Of a stretch of DNA of 64,000 bases, positions 7,818 through 16,254 are shown in pieces (the first letter of the stretch is position 1; every line of letters starts with the position of its first letter). A model generated the notes under the pieces. It was not told the origin of the DNA. It ran no database searches and saw nothing but the letters and a program-made list of their open reading frames with translations. The stretch covers positions 1 through 64,000 of the forward strand of contig JAZRUG010000013.1 of assembly GCA_045652425.1 (NCBI GenBank), in the 5' to 3' direction. A program made the translations under genes and the position numbers. The stretch is from RGIG1995 sp045652425 (GTDB lineage: Bacteria; Bacillota; Clostridia; Oscillospirales; CAG-272).

Positions 7818-7854
7818 AGTGCGTAGGCATTATTAATTGCCTACGCACTCTTTC
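7817..7854 (+). terminator. Terminator after the AraC gene
   Basis: A 13-bp perfect stem (GAGTGCGTAGGCA / TGCCTACGCACTC), 8-nt loop and trailing TTTCTC begin at the stop codon. Confidence 0.85.
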
Positions 7855-7914
7855 TCATATATTAAAAATTCCCTCTCATTCGCTGTGCGACAGCTATCGT
7901 AGGGCGAGCCTTTA

Positions 7915-8700
7915 TTATGAAATATCTTTTTTATTATAATTATAAAAGCCTATAATTAAACTTACAACTCCTATCGCTAAACCTACGGCAAGATATTCCC
8001 ATTTCAGCGCACCGTCACCTATAATTTGAGCGCTGTCAGCATAACCGAACGGTGTTATATATTTCAAAAACTTCGCTTCTTCGGTAAGGTTTGAAATAAT
8101 ATTTGCAAAGTAAAATAACATCGCTAAACCTAAACCTATACCAAGTCCGTTGCCCTTCAAAAACGCCGAAATCCCAAAAGTTATCGCACCTATTTCAAGC
8201 TGGAGCAAAAGATATGACAAGAATATCAAAGCGATATTGCCAACATCTAACTCAACGTCAATTACGGCTATACACAAAACCGCCGCGACCACTACAACTA
8301 AATTCAGCAAAACTATCTGGCAGAAAACAGACAAAAGCTTTTGAAGGGTTATTTTTATTCTCGAAACGGGGTGTGAAAGCAAAAACTCCGCCGTTCTGTC
8401 CTTTTCTTCCTTTGCCAAAGCGGAAATCCCTGACAATGCTGCAAATAAAGCGCCACCAAGTCCCAGAACATTTCCGCACTCTATGCCGAAATATCCCATA
8501 AATTCGCCAAAATTAAGCTGATCCATACCAAATGCCTGCGTAAAGTTTCCCATATCAGCAAACATATCGCTCATCTCTGACATTTGACTTTCCATTTCAG
8601 GATATATCATAATACTTATCGAAAGCATAAATGCAATTACAACAGACCATATAAGAAGTGAAAGTCTATTCTTCTTCATCTCGTGAAAAAACAGAATCAT
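7915..8700 (-). CDS. ABC-2 type transporter permease
   Basis: This 261-aa integral membrane protein has about six hydrophobic helices and the pattern of ABC-2 permeases. There is an N-terminal cytoplasmic start with a first helix (SLLIWSVVIAFMLSISIMIY), then a long external loop rich in methionine (MESQMSEMSDMFADMGNFTQ). Next come AKEEKDRTAEFLLSHPVSR, the coupling-helix region seen in bacitracin and Na+ exporters, and four more helices. Its start overlaps the ATPase stop by one base. Together they form an exporter of unknown substrate within the SdpR/SdpI operon. Confidence 0.88.
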   Translation of the reverse strand: MILFFHEMKKNRLSLLIWSVVIAFMLSISIMIYPEMESQMSEMSDMFADMGNFTQAFGMDQLNFGEFMGYFGIECGNVLGLGGALFAALSGISALAKEEKDRTAEFLLSHPVSRIKITLQKLLSVFCQIVLLNLVVVVAAVLCIAVIDVELDVGNIALIFLSYLLLQLEIGAITFGISAFLKGNGLGIGLGLAMLFYFANIISNLTEEAKFLKYITPFGYADSAQIIGDGALKWEYLAVGLAIGVVSLIIGFYNYNKKDIS

Positions 8701-9578
8701 TATTCTTTATCCTCCTTTGCGTAGAAGTGCATAAAGCCCTCTTCCAAATCAATATCCGATACCGTAAAGTCCTCAAAATCAAGCTTATATAAGAGAGTCG
8801 TTAATTCTTTTGCGCTTCCCTTGTATAAGAAGCTAACCGTTTCGTTTCCTTGCTTAATATCAATAATATCTTCGTTTGAAACAAATTCTTTCGTTCCGCG
8901 CAACACAACGCGCTTCACGTCGGTATGTCCCAATTTTTCAATACTATCACACGCAAGAATCTTGCCATCTCTTATAACGGCTGCCCTCTTACAGTATTTA
9001 CCTACCTCCGAAAGCACATGAGATGACAAAAACACCGTAGCCCCTTCTTTATTTCTCTTTGTCAAAATATCGTAAAACTCTTTCTGGATCAACGGATCAA
9101 GTCCGCTTGTAGGCTCGTCAAGAATATATAGCTTTGGCTTATGCTGCATAGCGCATACGATTCCAAGCTTTTTACGGTTACCTAAGGATAACTCGTTGAC
9201 CTTTTTGTTTACGTCAAGTTCAAGCCTTTCGCAAAGTTCTTCAGCCTCTTTTTTGCAGTCGATTCCGCGAAGCCTCTCCGAAAGTTTCAAAATATCCTTT
9301 ACCTTCATACCGCTGTAAAACATAGTTTCCGACGGCAAATATCCAACGTTTGCCAATATCTCGGTTTTGTTTTTTACTATATCCTTGCCAAATATTGAAG
9401 CACTTCCCGAGGTAGCGGATATAAGTCCTAAAAGCGTACGTATGGTAGTGCTTTTTCCTGCCCCGTTAGGTCCGATGAAGCCGAAGAACTCACCCTCTTC
9501 GACGGCTAAATTTACGTTGGTTATACCTCTCGATTTGCCGTAAAATTTCGTCAAATCTTTTATTTCAATTGCTTTCAT
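8700..9578 (-). CDS. ABC transporter ATP-binding protein
   Basis: This protein of about 292 aa has Walker A GPNGAGKSTT (about residues 37-46), a Q-loop region, the signature variant LSLGNRKKLG, Walker B LYILDEPTSGLD and the switch histidine in FLSSHVLSE. The C-terminal 80 residues form the small accessory domain found in BcrA/CcmA-like exporters. The ATG at 9578 has AGGAAG 8 nt upstream and is preferred to the GTG three codons earlier. It is translationally coupled to sdpI (14-nt overlap) and to the permease. In the operon it probably powers export of a toxic peptide or lipid-active compound. Confidence 0.93.
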   Translation of the reverse strand: MKAIEIKDLTKFYGKSRGITNVNLAVEEGEFFGFIGPNGAGKSTTIRTLLGLISATSGSASIFGKDIVKNKTEILANVGYLPSETMFYSGMKVKDILKLSERLRGIDCKKEAEELCERLELDVNKKVNELSLGNRKKLGIVCAMQHKPKLYILDEPTSGLDPLIQKEFYDILTKRNKEGATVFLSSHVLSEVGKYCKRAAVIRDGKILACDSIEKLGHTDVKRVVLRGTKEFVSNEDIIDIKQGNETVSFLYKGSAKELTTLLYKLDFEDFTVSDIDLEEGFMHFYAKEDKE

Positions 9579-10674
9579 TGTTTTCACTTCCTGTTTTTTC
9601 GGTCAGTTTTTCGTAAAAATCCTTTGTAACTTCCGTATCTTTATCTGCAAACACAAGCACCTTGCCATCGGATTTTACAAGTACAAAAGCTTTGGCGTTA
9701 TTGTAAGCAAATACCGTATACGTGCCAAATTCCTTGTTTTTAAACAAACCGAGCGACAAAGTAGGAGAACCAAATCCGCTTATTCTTCTGCCTATGTCAA
9801 AATCCTCTCTGTATTCAACTTTTTCAACAGCCGAGTATTCTACGGTCAAATCACTCCACCCCGTCGCATTAACGGTAAATGATTCATCACCGAATTCAGC
9901 CTCAAATCCGGCACCTACAATAACAAAGTACAAAACTGCAAAAAGAATTATTATTCCCACAATCGTTCCTTTTTTTGCATTCTTATGCCACTTTTCTACT
10001 TCTATAACGGGATGTCTGTCAGCTCTCCCCTCTTCCACCTGCTTTTTATAATATACCCCAGAGTAAATAACAGGTACTAAAACCATAACAAATATAATAC
10101 CAAGCATTGCTATCATAGCCGCCTCAAAGGGCAAAAGTATACCGAACAAAATAACAATTCCGCCTACTACCCATAGTTTTCCCGCAACCCTGTGTGTAGC
10201 ATTCCAGTTTTCTTCGTTAGCGAGAGTCCATTTTATTTTTATGCCCATCGTAAAACTCTGTCTGCACTTCGGCAGATAGTTTCCGATAACAATAAAAAGT
10301 ACACCAAAAAGAACCGAAACAGTACCGGTCGGCTCAATTTCTTTTCCCATTGCCCCCATATATATAATACCGTTTGCAAACAGCGATGTAATAGGAATTA
10401 TCCATAAAACAATATTCATAAGCCTTTTGTTTTGGCTGTTACCTCTCTTATCCTTTTCCGACATAAAAACACACAACCAATGAAATGCAAGAAGTATAAT
10501 AGGAAAACCGAAAACTGTAAGCGCCTTACCTGAATAACCGTCTGCCTCCCCGTTTACGCCCCAATGTGTTGCAAATGTTGCGGATAGGTCATTCCACTTT
10601 ATTACTCCAAAAATTATGGGTAACAAAACCACTATCGACGTTATAATAAGCATAGTTTTGTATCTCTTAATCAT
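9565..10674 (-). CDS. SdpI/YfhL-like membrane protein (DUF1648)
   Basis: This 369-aa polytopic membrane protein has an N-terminal DUF1648 segment (LSATFATHWGVNGEADGY, about residues 30-50) and an SdpI-like region (LPKCRQSFTMGIKIKWTLA, about residues 133-155). The latter has the NYxPKxRxNxxxGIRTPWTL-type motif of SdpI. SdpI protects Bacillus from the SdpC toxin and sequesters the repressor SdpR at the membrane. Here an extra C-terminal domain (about residues 240-369) adds two helices and a soluble bacterial PH-like tail. The stop overlaps the ATPase start, and its own start overlaps the SdpR stop by 8 bp. No sdpC-like toxin gene is present, so immunity or signal sensing is inferred. Confidence 0.85.
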   Translation of the reverse strand: MIKRYKTMLIITSIVVLLPIIFGVIKWNDLSATFATHWGVNGEADGYSGKALTVFGFPIILLAFHWLCVFMSEKDKRGNSQNKRLMNIVLWIIPITSLFANGIIYMGAMGKEIEPTGTVSVLFGVLFIVIGNYLPKCRQSFTMGIKIKWTLANEENWNATHRVAGKLWVVGGIVILFGILLPFEAAMIAMLGIIFVMVLVPVIYSGVYYKKQVEEGRADRHPVIEVEKWHKNAKKGTIVGIIILFAVLYFVIVGAGFEAEFGDESFTVNATGWSDLTVEYSAVEKVEYREDFDIGRRISGFGSPTLSLGLFKNKEFGTYTVFAYNNAKAFVLVKSDGKVLVFADKDTEVTKDFYEKLTEKTGSENNESN

Positions 10675-10942
10675 TATTATCCACTCCCTTCAAATCTGTT
10701 ATCCAAAGCATAACGTCCTCGAGTACCGAGGTATTAAGCTCATAAAAAATAAATTTTCCCTCTCGGGTATCTCTTATTAAATCTGCATCTTTCAGCACCG
10801 AAAGATGCCTTGATATTGACGCGCCCGTTACGTCAAAATTATCGACTATATCCCCCGCCGACATTCTCCCCTTTTTTAAAAGGTTCAAGATTTCACGACG
10901 TATAGGGTCGGAAAGCGCCTTAAGTGTATTTTGTATCGACAA
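10667..10942 (-). CDS. ArsR/SdpR family autorepressor
   Basis: This 91-aa winged helix protein closely fits the SdpR subfamily: LKALSDPIRREILNLLKKG, then MSAGDIVDNFDVTGASISRH and LSVLKDADLIRDTREGKFIF. No metal-binding cysteines are visible. In the Bacillus system SdpR represses the sdpRI operon and is released when SdpI binds it in the presence of toxin. The start codon is TTG, with GGAG 9 nt upstream. A perfect dyad directly before the ribosome site is the likely operator. It is the first gene of a four-gene operon with SdpI and an ABC exporter. Confidence 0.92.
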   Translation of the reverse strand: MSIQNTLKALSDPIRREILNLLKKGRMSAGDIVDNFDVTGASISRHLSVLKDADLIRDTREGKFIFYELNTSVLEDVMLWITDLKGVDNND

Positions 10943-10955
10943 AAGCTATCACTCC

Positions 10956-11012
10956 TTTAACATTTAACCTAAATGTTAAATGTATTGTATCATATAAGCG
11001 GAACCTTGTCAA
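10956..11012 (-). promoter_or_regulatory. sdpR promoter with perfect dyad operator
   Basis: On the minus strand TTGACA (rc of 11007-11012) and TACAAT (rc of 10984-10989) have a 17-bp spacer. Immediately downstream of the -10 is a perfect 11-bp inverted repeat (TTTAACATTTA / TAAATGTTAAA, 10956-10980, 3-bp centre) that would cover the transcription start and ends at the ribosome site. This is the expected position for SdpR autorepression. Confidence 0.85.
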
Positions 11013-11035
11013 GTCCCGCTTATACTTACAGACAA

Positions 11036-11884
11036 TTAAATATGATAACCTAATGATTCTAACGTAAAAATCATAAAACATTGAACAGCCACTTCAAGTG
11101 ATACTTTTTCATTTTTCATGACTACTTCTAAAAGAGAAATCTGATATTTGTTCAATGAAACCTCTATTAATGGTTTCTCAAGTGTTTCTTTTTTTCCATG
11201 AGGATTATTATGCCCCCAATTATCCGCAGCGATACTTGCCCATCTTTTTGAAAGTATTTTTACAGAGTTGATTGAATTTATAGACCATAATATAGCTTCC
11301 TCTGGTGATAAATTCGTCTTTTTTATTATTGTCATTAGCATATCTTGGGCATTAATATTATCACGAAAATCTATAGTAAATTTTTGTGTTTTTATTTTAT
11401 TGGGAGAATCCAATTCTAAAAACTTCTTTTTAAAAACTTCCAATTTTGTATAATCATCAGCATCTTGAAGTTTGCTTTTTTCATAAAGCTTCCAATTCTC
11501 TACAATAGAAATCTTATCGTCGCCTGACCTGTTTTTGTGATATCTGCAAACTCTCTTACATGAATCCTCAAGTCCTACCTTAACCTCATAAGAATCACGA
11601 TGTGTTAACAAAAGTTTGCCAATTTCTAATAATGGTTCAGAGGCCTTAATAAGTTCATTCCATTTTGAAAAACCAGCCAAAAGAGCCACAACGTGCTGTG
11701 CGTTCATTAGAGTAAAAGAACCGTCTTCTTTAATACCATAACAACGAACAATCGTATAAATATCGCTAAAATATTTAGGGGTGTACTCGTAGTTAAAGAA
11801 TTCGTTTTCTCCAATAAAAGTCCTAGTGTTGTAGTCCTTCATAAGATTTTTTGCTTGTTGCTTGAAAAATTCAACGTTTGCCAT
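11036..11884 (-). CDS. Hypothetical protein with N-terminal QAKNLMKDY-type domain
   Basis: This 282-aa soluble protein is not assigned to a named family. The first 90 residues (FFKQQAKNLMKDYNTRTF, EYTPKYFSDIYTIV, LMNAQHVVALLAGFSKWNEL) resemble a small helical domain. I recall it fused to or beside GNAT, glyoxalase and toxin-antitoxin-type proteins in many bacteria (pattern KxxAKxLLKDYKT...PKYFDI...LMxAQHxIAxxxGFxxWxxL). Residues 95-130 hold two cysteines and basic residues (SCKRVCRYHKNRS). The remainder is helical without motifs. It stands alone, has a weak AAAGGAG ribosome site, and is flanked by gaps on both sides. The function is unknown. Confidence 0.65.
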   Translation of the reverse strand: MANVEFFKQQAKNLMKDYNTRTFIGENEFFNYEYTPKYFSDIYTIVRCYGIKEDGSFTLMNAQHVVALLAGFSKWNELIKASEPLLEIGKLLLTHRDSYEVKVGLEDSCKRVCRYHKNRSGDDKISIVENWKLYEKSKLQDADDYTKLEVFKKKFLELDSPNKIKTQKFTIDFRDNINAQDMLMTIIKKTNLSPEEAILWSINSINSVKILSKRWASIAADNWGHNNPHGKKETLEKPLIEVSLNKYQISLLEVVMKNEKVSLEVAVQCFMIFTLESLGYHI

Positions 11885-12278
11885 AATAATATTCTCCTTT
11901 TGATTATTATTGAGATTATTGTCTTATTAAAATGCGTTCGTAAACTTTTTGACAATAACCCCTATCATAAAGAGTATATTATCGTTTATTGGCTGATTTA
12001 AAATCTTTGCACGAACGAGCAAGCTCGCCAAAAGCTCAACTTCATTGTAGCACAGATTTTTCAAAAAAACAATAGTTTATATGCAACGAAAATATATAGT
12101 ACAATTTATAATAAACTAACAAAAAGCCGTCCAAAAGGAGCAGTCTAAATTATGACCATTCCTAATGAACGACTACACAAAACGCGAAACTTAAGTTGCC
12201 ATTCTAAAAATATAGTTGAGTCCTATTACAAGGTAAACCTTACTCTACCCTCTCCTTATTTTCGTTGGGCACCTACAT
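11885..12278. other. Intergenic region with a possible short ORF
   Basis: This 394-bp gap is very AT-rich. It contains a small stem (CGAGC/GCTCG near 12015-12030). On the plus strand AAAAGGAG lies 10 nt before an ATG at 12152 that opens a 53-codon frame to 12313 (it begins MTIPNERLHKTRNLSCHSKN). This frame overlaps the 3-prime end of the LURP-like gene by 35 bp. Its composition is not protein-like and I recognise no homologue, so I treat it as unproven. Confidence 0.3.
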
Positions 12279-12752
12279 TTAATTATCTCTTGAGCATTTT
12301 TCTGCATCAATAGCAATTACAAGCATAAGAGCATAAACTGCTTCTTCGGGATTTAAAACATCAATCGTGTACGTATCAGTCCAATTAAACAACTGTTTTG
12401 ATACCGTAGCCACTTGTTTTCCGTTTTTGTCAACAATCGTATAATCCCATTCAAACAAATTGCCTTCAACATGCCAACCATTAAAATCTATATTATATTT
12501 TGGCTTAAAAAATGCAAACTCTCTTTTTATACTTCCAAGATACTTGTCGCCTATATATATTTCAAAGGTCGGGAGAAACGTAAGTATTTTTTGCTTTACA
12601 GTTCCGACCTCAATCCCCGAATTATCAAATATTTTCAGACAATGCCCCCAAGAAAGCTGACCTTTAACCGTATATAAAGTCGTTCCCGATTCGCTGTACA
12701 CATCATAACTGTCGAACCAAGAAAACATCTTTTGCTTAAAAATAAGTTTCAT
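12279..12752 (-). CDS. LURP-one-related (tubby C2-like) protein
   Basis: This 157-aa protein is predicted to be a beta-barrel of the LURP-one/DUF567 type. It shows the repeated pattern of short strands with xVYxxxG turns: KQKMFSWFDSYDVYSESG, LYTVKGQLSWGHCLKIFD, and WHVEGNLFEWDYTIVDKNGK followed by VATVSKQLFNWTDTYTIDV. The length is typical for bacterial members, which bind membranes or act as phospholipid-associated scaffolds of unclear role. It follows the ABC permease by 6 nt, making it the last gene of the TetR-ABC operon. The C-terminal helix (EAVYALMLVIAIDAEKC) is characteristic. Confidence 0.85.
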   Translation of the reverse strand: MKLIFKQKMFSWFDSYDVYSESGTTLYTVKGQLSWGHCLKIFDNSGIEVGTVKQKILTFLPTFEIYIGDKYLGSIKREFAFFKPKYNIDFNGWHVEGNLFEWDYTIVDKNGKQVATVSKQLFNWTDTYTIDVLNPEEAVYALMLVIAIDAEKCSRDN

Positions 12753-12758
12753 AGTGTA

Positions 12759-13658
12759 TTATTGTCCTTTCTTCTTATTCAAAATGTTCATAGCTATATA
12801 TATCGCAATAAGCACTACAGTAGTACAAACAAGCACGGTATACATAGTACCAAGTTCAACCCTGTTGTCAAAGAAATACAAATTGCAGTCAATAGCGTCT
12901 TTCATTTGAGTTATAACAAAATCGGGTACTCCCTCATTACTCATTTCGGCGAAAACGCCCCTCATAGCCGCATTTCTTATAATAGACGTGCCGTATGTTC
13001 CGGGCAAAAATGATATAACCTTTTGCAAAACCTCGGGAAACTGCGAAATAGGCATATACGCCCCACAGATAAAACCGTAACCCGAGCTTATCATAGAGCC
13101 TACCGCAGATATCTGCCCTTGGGTTGACAGAAAAAAGTTTATTATACTTGACAGAGCAGTACCAAACAATACAAGCAAAAATACGTCAAACAAAAGAACT
13201 ACAACGTCGAAGAATGACAAATACCAACCTGTTACACCAATGTATGCAAGGCAAACTGCCGTTGCTGTAAAGCATATCAAAAGGGTGGATATAAGCGTCC
13301 CAAAATAATAGCTCAACGACAATGTTGTTCTTTTTACGGGGGATACGGTAAAATCCTTTATACTGCCGTTTGCTTTATCCTGTACCATAAGCATATTCGA
13401 GCAAAACGCAACAGTTACACAAGAAACGGCTAATATTGAAGAAATAAGCTGACCACCTACCGCACCGTTCAGCAGCTTTTCGGCAAGTTCTACTCCCTCG
13501 GGAAGTCCCATTATAAAGCTGTCTCGGTATACCTTCCCCAAAAAAGTCGCGTAAAGCACCAATAGGATACAAGGTGTTATAAGAGAAGTAAGAAACATAC
13601 CCTTATCCTTGAAAAAAAGTTTCGTATTTCGTTTTATCAGAGAAAATAACATATTCAT
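12759..13658 (-). CDS. ABC-2 type transporter permease
   Basis: This 299-aa membrane protein has the ABC2_membrane arrangement. The first helix is at residues 20-42, there is a long extracellular region (about residues 45-70), and then come FTVSPVKRTTLSLSYYFG (coupling helix), several helices and the late conserved segment GYGFICGAYMPISQFPEVLQ. A second external loop precedes the last helix. It overlaps the ATPase gene by 4 bp, so coupled translation and a heteromeric exporter are likely. The substrate is unknown. Proteins with this architecture often export drugs, lipids or teichoic-acid-like polymers. The TetR gene in front suggests drug resistance. Confidence 0.9.
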   Translation of the reverse strand: MNMLFSLIKRNTKLFFKDKGMFLTSLITPCILLVLYATFLGKVYRDSFIMGLPEGVELAEKLLNGAVGGQLISSILAVSCVTVAFCSNMLMVQDKANGSIKDFTVSPVKRTTLSLSYYFGTLISTLLICFTATAVCLAYIGVTGWYLSFFDVVVLLFDVFLLVLFGTALSSIINFFLSTQGQISAVGSMISSGYGFICGAYMPISQFPEVLQKVISFLPGTYGTSIIRNAAMRGVFAEMSNEGVPDFVITQMKDAIDCNLYFFDNRVELGTMYTVLVCTTVVLIAIYIAMNILNKKKGQ

Positions 13659-14569
13659 TTTTCATTTCCTCCTTCAAGCTTCTTTCCCGTTGCAGACAAA
13701 AATACGTCGTCCATTTTGCCCTTGGTTATTTCATAATCTTTGAAAACAGATGGATATTGGGTTATAAGCTCTGTTGCCTTTTCTGTATTCGAAATTTGTA
13801 TTTTAAATGCATCTTTTATGGGCTCGTATGTAACTCCCATACTCTTTACCGTTTCTTCGGCGGTGTTATAGAGAGTTATATAGTCGCTTGTAAATTTATT
13901 CTTTAACTCAAGCGGTGTTCCCTCGGCAATAAGCTTACCCGAATCGAGTATCACAACGTAATCTGCTTCTGCCGCCTCTTCCATATAATGCGTTGTAAGA
14001 AACACCGTCAAATTTTCGTTTTTTCTTAATTCGCTTATAACGTTCCACAACGTTTTCCTCGTCTGCGGGTCAAGTCCCGTCGTCGGTTCGTCAAGTATAA
14101 GCAATTTAGGCCTATGGAAAAGCGCCCTCGCTATATCTATCCTTCTTCTCTGTCCACCTGAAAGTTTGCCTACCGTTCTGTTCAGAATATCCGAAAAATC
14201 AAGCATTTTGGCGACCTCTTTCAGTCTTTCTTCAAAAGCATCACCGTATATACCGTAAAGCGCCGCCTTAAATTCAAGATTATCTTTTACTGTCAGCGAC
14301 TTATCAAGAACGGAATTCTGGAATACAACACCTATTTCGTTCTTTACTTTGTCAATATTCTTGTCAATATCGTTTCCGTCAATAATTACTTTTCCGTTAT
14401 CCTTTTCAAGCTGACCGCAGATAATTCCTATTGTAGTAGATTTTCCGGCACCGTTTTCACCAAGAAAAGCAAATAACTCTCCTGTCTTTACACAAAATGA
14501 GAGGTCATTTACAGCCTTTACATCGCCAAATGATTTGTAAAGGTCGGTTATTTCAATAATATTCTTCAT
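13655..14569 (-). CDS. ABC transporter ATP-binding protein (DrrA-type)
   Basis: This 304-aa protein has Walker A GENGAGKSTT (about residues 37-46), a Q-loop, the signature LSGGQRRRIDIARAL, Walker B LLILDEPTTGLD and switch histidine FLTTHYME. The C-terminal extension (about residues 220-304) contains the conserved DVFLSATG ending seen in daunorubicin-resistance-type ATPases. It overlaps the TetR gene by 4 bp upstream and the permease gene by 4 bp downstream. It energises export by the adjacent permease. Confidence 0.94.
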   Translation of the reverse strand: MKNIIEITDLYKSFGDVKAVNDLSFCVKTGELFAFLGENGAGKSTTIGIICGQLEKDNGKVIIDGNDIDKNIDKVKNEIGVVFQNSVLDKSLTVKDNLEFKAALYGIYGDAFEERLKEVAKMLDFSDILNRTVGKLSGGQRRRIDIARALFHRPKLLILDEPTTGLDPQTRKTLWNVISELRKNENLTVFLTTHYMEEAAEADYVVILDSGKLIAEGTPLELKNKFTSDYITLYNTAEETVKSMGVTYEPIKDAFKIQISNTEKATELITQYPSVFKDYEITKGKMDDVFLSATGKKLEGGNEK

Positions 14570-15132
14570 ATATTTTTCTCCTTGGCGCTCAAAGCCTTAA
14601 ATACTTCGGACATCATTCGGCTAACGTCGTCCATAGTAAACATACTGTTCCCTTGTGCAAACATTACCGCAAACCCATGCATATATACAGACAGATGATT
14701 ATACAGTCTCATTGCGCTTTCTCTGCTTTCGGCATAATTTGACTCAACTACCGCCAAAACCTTTTCGGCGCTTATATCTTTTCCGGGGTGGTAATGCGGT
14801 ATGCTATCAAAATCATCTCCACCCATAAACAAAAGCTTAAAAAGTTCAGGTTCGTTCTTTGCAAATTCTACATACTTTAACCCCGCGCCCTTGAATGGAA
14901 TATCGTGCTTAAGTCCCTCTTCTATATACGCTCGGTATTCTGTCTTCGCCCTTTCTTTGACAGCATCCTGTACCTCTTCTATATTCTTAAATGCAGTAAA
15001 TATGGGGGCTGTCGATACACCAAGCTCTGATGCAAGATTTCTTGCTGAAAGTATATCTATTCCAAACTTTTTTACCATATTGTAAGCGGTTTCAGCTATC
15101 TGCTCTTTTGTAAACTTTACTTTTGGGGGCAT
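14566..15132 (-). CDS. TetR family transcriptional regulator
   Basis: This 188-aa regulator has an N-terminal TetR helix-turn-helix (KFTKEQIAETAYNMVKKFG, then LSARNLASELGVSTAPIF, about residues 5-50). Its ligand domain includes KYVEFAKNEPELFKLLFMGG, typical of the TetR_C/WHG group. The ATG at 15132 is chosen because AGAGG lies 7 nt upstream. The open frame extends 44 codons further but runs through the promoter. It heads the operon with the DrrA-type ABC exporter and the LURP-like gene, and probably represses it until a substrate drug binds. Confidence 0.92.
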   Translation of the reverse strand: MPPKVKFTKEQIAETAYNMVKKFGIDILSARNLASELGVSTAPIFTAFKNIEEVQDAVKERAKTEYRAYIEEGLKHDIPFKGAGLKYVEFAKNEPELFKLLFMGGDDFDSIPHYHPGKDISAEKVLAVVESNYAESRESAMRLYNHLSVYMHGFAVMFAQGNSMFTMDDVSRMMSEVFKALSAKEKNI

Positions 15133-15151
15133 ATTATACCTCTTTCTATAA

Positions 15152-15206
15152 ATAACACGCGTTATATTACACTCGTTATTATAAACAATTCCATGACTTT
15201 TGTCAA
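15152..15206 (-). promoter_or_regulatory. TetR operon promoter and candidate operator
   Basis: TTGACA (rc of 15201-15206) and TATAAT (rc of 15178-15183) are 17 bp apart on the minus strand. Downstream of the -10 lies ATAACACGCGTTAT (15152-15165), a dyad with ATAAC/GTTAT arms, and a third GTTAT half-site overlaps the -10. This placement suits autorepression by the TetR protein. Confidence 0.7.
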
Positions 15207-15230
15207 GATGGTATAAGAAAAGAAAAAGAA

Positions 15231-15256
15231 AAACCTTGCTTGAGCAAGGTTTTTTT
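15231..15256. terminator. Terminator hairpin
   Basis: A perfect 10-bp stem AAACCTTGCT / AGCAAGGTTT is followed by T runs on both strands. It lies between degV and the TetR promoter and probably stops minus-strand transcription leaving degV. Confidence 0.8.
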
Positions 15257-15274
15257 AGAAGCAACGGACGGTCA

Positions 15275-15330
15275 GGAGCTTCGCTCCCGAACCCTTGACA
15301 AGAGGCGCACTTTTGAAAAAGTGCCCTCTT
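15275..15330. repeat. REP-like intergenic palindromes
   Basis: Two adjacent hairpins lie here. The first is GGAGC/GCTCC with a TTC loop. The second has arms AAGAGGcGCACTTT / AAAGTGCcCTCTT, with one bulged base and a GAA-containing loop. The wording (gctcccgaacccttgacaag, then cctcttgactcc) resembles dispersed intergenic repeats I associate with gut Clostridia. Only one copy is in this window. Confidence 0.45.
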
Positions 15331-15374
15331 GACTCCATCAAAACTTTTATACTGACGTTAGTTTGTGCGAAAGG

Positions 15375-16211
15375 TTATATCTTTTCAAAACCGATAAGCA
15401 AACCGCCAAGCTCTGCGTAAAAACTGCAAAGACCTCGGCAATTATAAAGCTTAACGTCAATTTTCTCAAATTCAGCCTTTAGGCTATCCTGAACCTTATT
15501 TGCAAATTCTTCGTTGAAGCAATGGGCTATTCGCACTTTTCCGCCCTTGTACCCCAACTTTTTCAATTGCTCGATTATTGAATCAAGAGCTCTTTTTTCG
15601 CCCCTGCATTTTTCAAGCATCTCAAGGTCACCTCTATCACTCGCTTTTCCAAGTGCACGTATTCCAAGCACACCTGCCATTTTGGCAGCAATATGGCTTA
15701 CTCTTCCGTTGTTCGCAAGATTCTTCATTGACTGCAACATAAACAACAAGCCTGTGTGCTTCATATAATTGTCAATCTCTTGACATATTTCATCAAATTC
15801 CGTTTCAGCCCTAACTAATTCGGATATCTTTTCGATTATCAAATACATTTCAGGCCCCGTTGAAAGAGAATTAATAACGTGCACCTTTTTATCGGGATAA
15901 GCTTCCTCATATTGCTTCTTCGCAAGACAAGCGGAATTATAACTGCCCGAAAGAGTAGCTGTAATTGTTATACAATATATTTCATCAGCGTCACCAAAGC
16001 ACTTTAAATAATCCTCTGTATTCGGACAAGAAGTAGACGACTTGCCTTTGTATTGCTGTAAATCGTCAACCATTTGTCTTACGTCAAGGTTTGAATCATC
16101 TGTATAAACTTTTTCAGTTGTTATAATCTTTAACGGTGCATTGTCAAACGCTATCTCTTCAAAAACCAACAAATCCGCCGATGAATCGGCTACTATCTTA
16201 ACTTTTTTCAT
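15375..16211 (-). CDS. DegV family fatty-acid-binding protein
   Basis: This 278-aa protein has the DegV two-domain fold. The N-terminal phosphate/fatty-acid pocket begins KIVADSSADL, followed by STSCPNTEDYLKCF and TITATLSGSYNSACLAKKQY, then VINSLSTGPEMYLII. DegV/FakB proteins present fatty acids to the kinase FakA, but no fakA is nearby. The C-terminal helical domain reads LFMLQSMKNLANNGRVSHI, the usual position of the lipid-tunnel segment. The start has AAGGA upstream. The promoter contains a Rex-like dyad that overlaps its -35. Confidence 0.9.
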   Translation of the reverse strand: MKKVKIVADSSADLLVFEEIAFDNAPLKIITTEKVYTDDSNLDVRQMVDDLQQYKGKSSTSCPNTEDYLKCFGDADEIYCITITATLSGSYNSACLAKKQYEEAYPDKKVHVINSLSTGPEMYLIIEKISELVRAETEFDEICQEIDNYMKHTGLLFMLQSMKNLANNGRVSHIAAKMAGVLGIRALGKASDRGDLEMLEKCRGEKRALDSIIEQLKKLGYKGGKVRIAHCFNEEFANKVQDSLKAEFEKIDVKLYNCRGLCSFYAELGGLLIGFEKI

Positions 16212-16254
16212 AACTCTTAATCCTTGTTACCAAATTTTTACTTTTCTATTTTAT

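Noticed and set aside
12152..12313. 53-codon frame with a good ribosome site
   Set aside because: Overlaps the LURP-like gene in antisense and its composition is not protein-like, so it is noted only in the intergenic entry.
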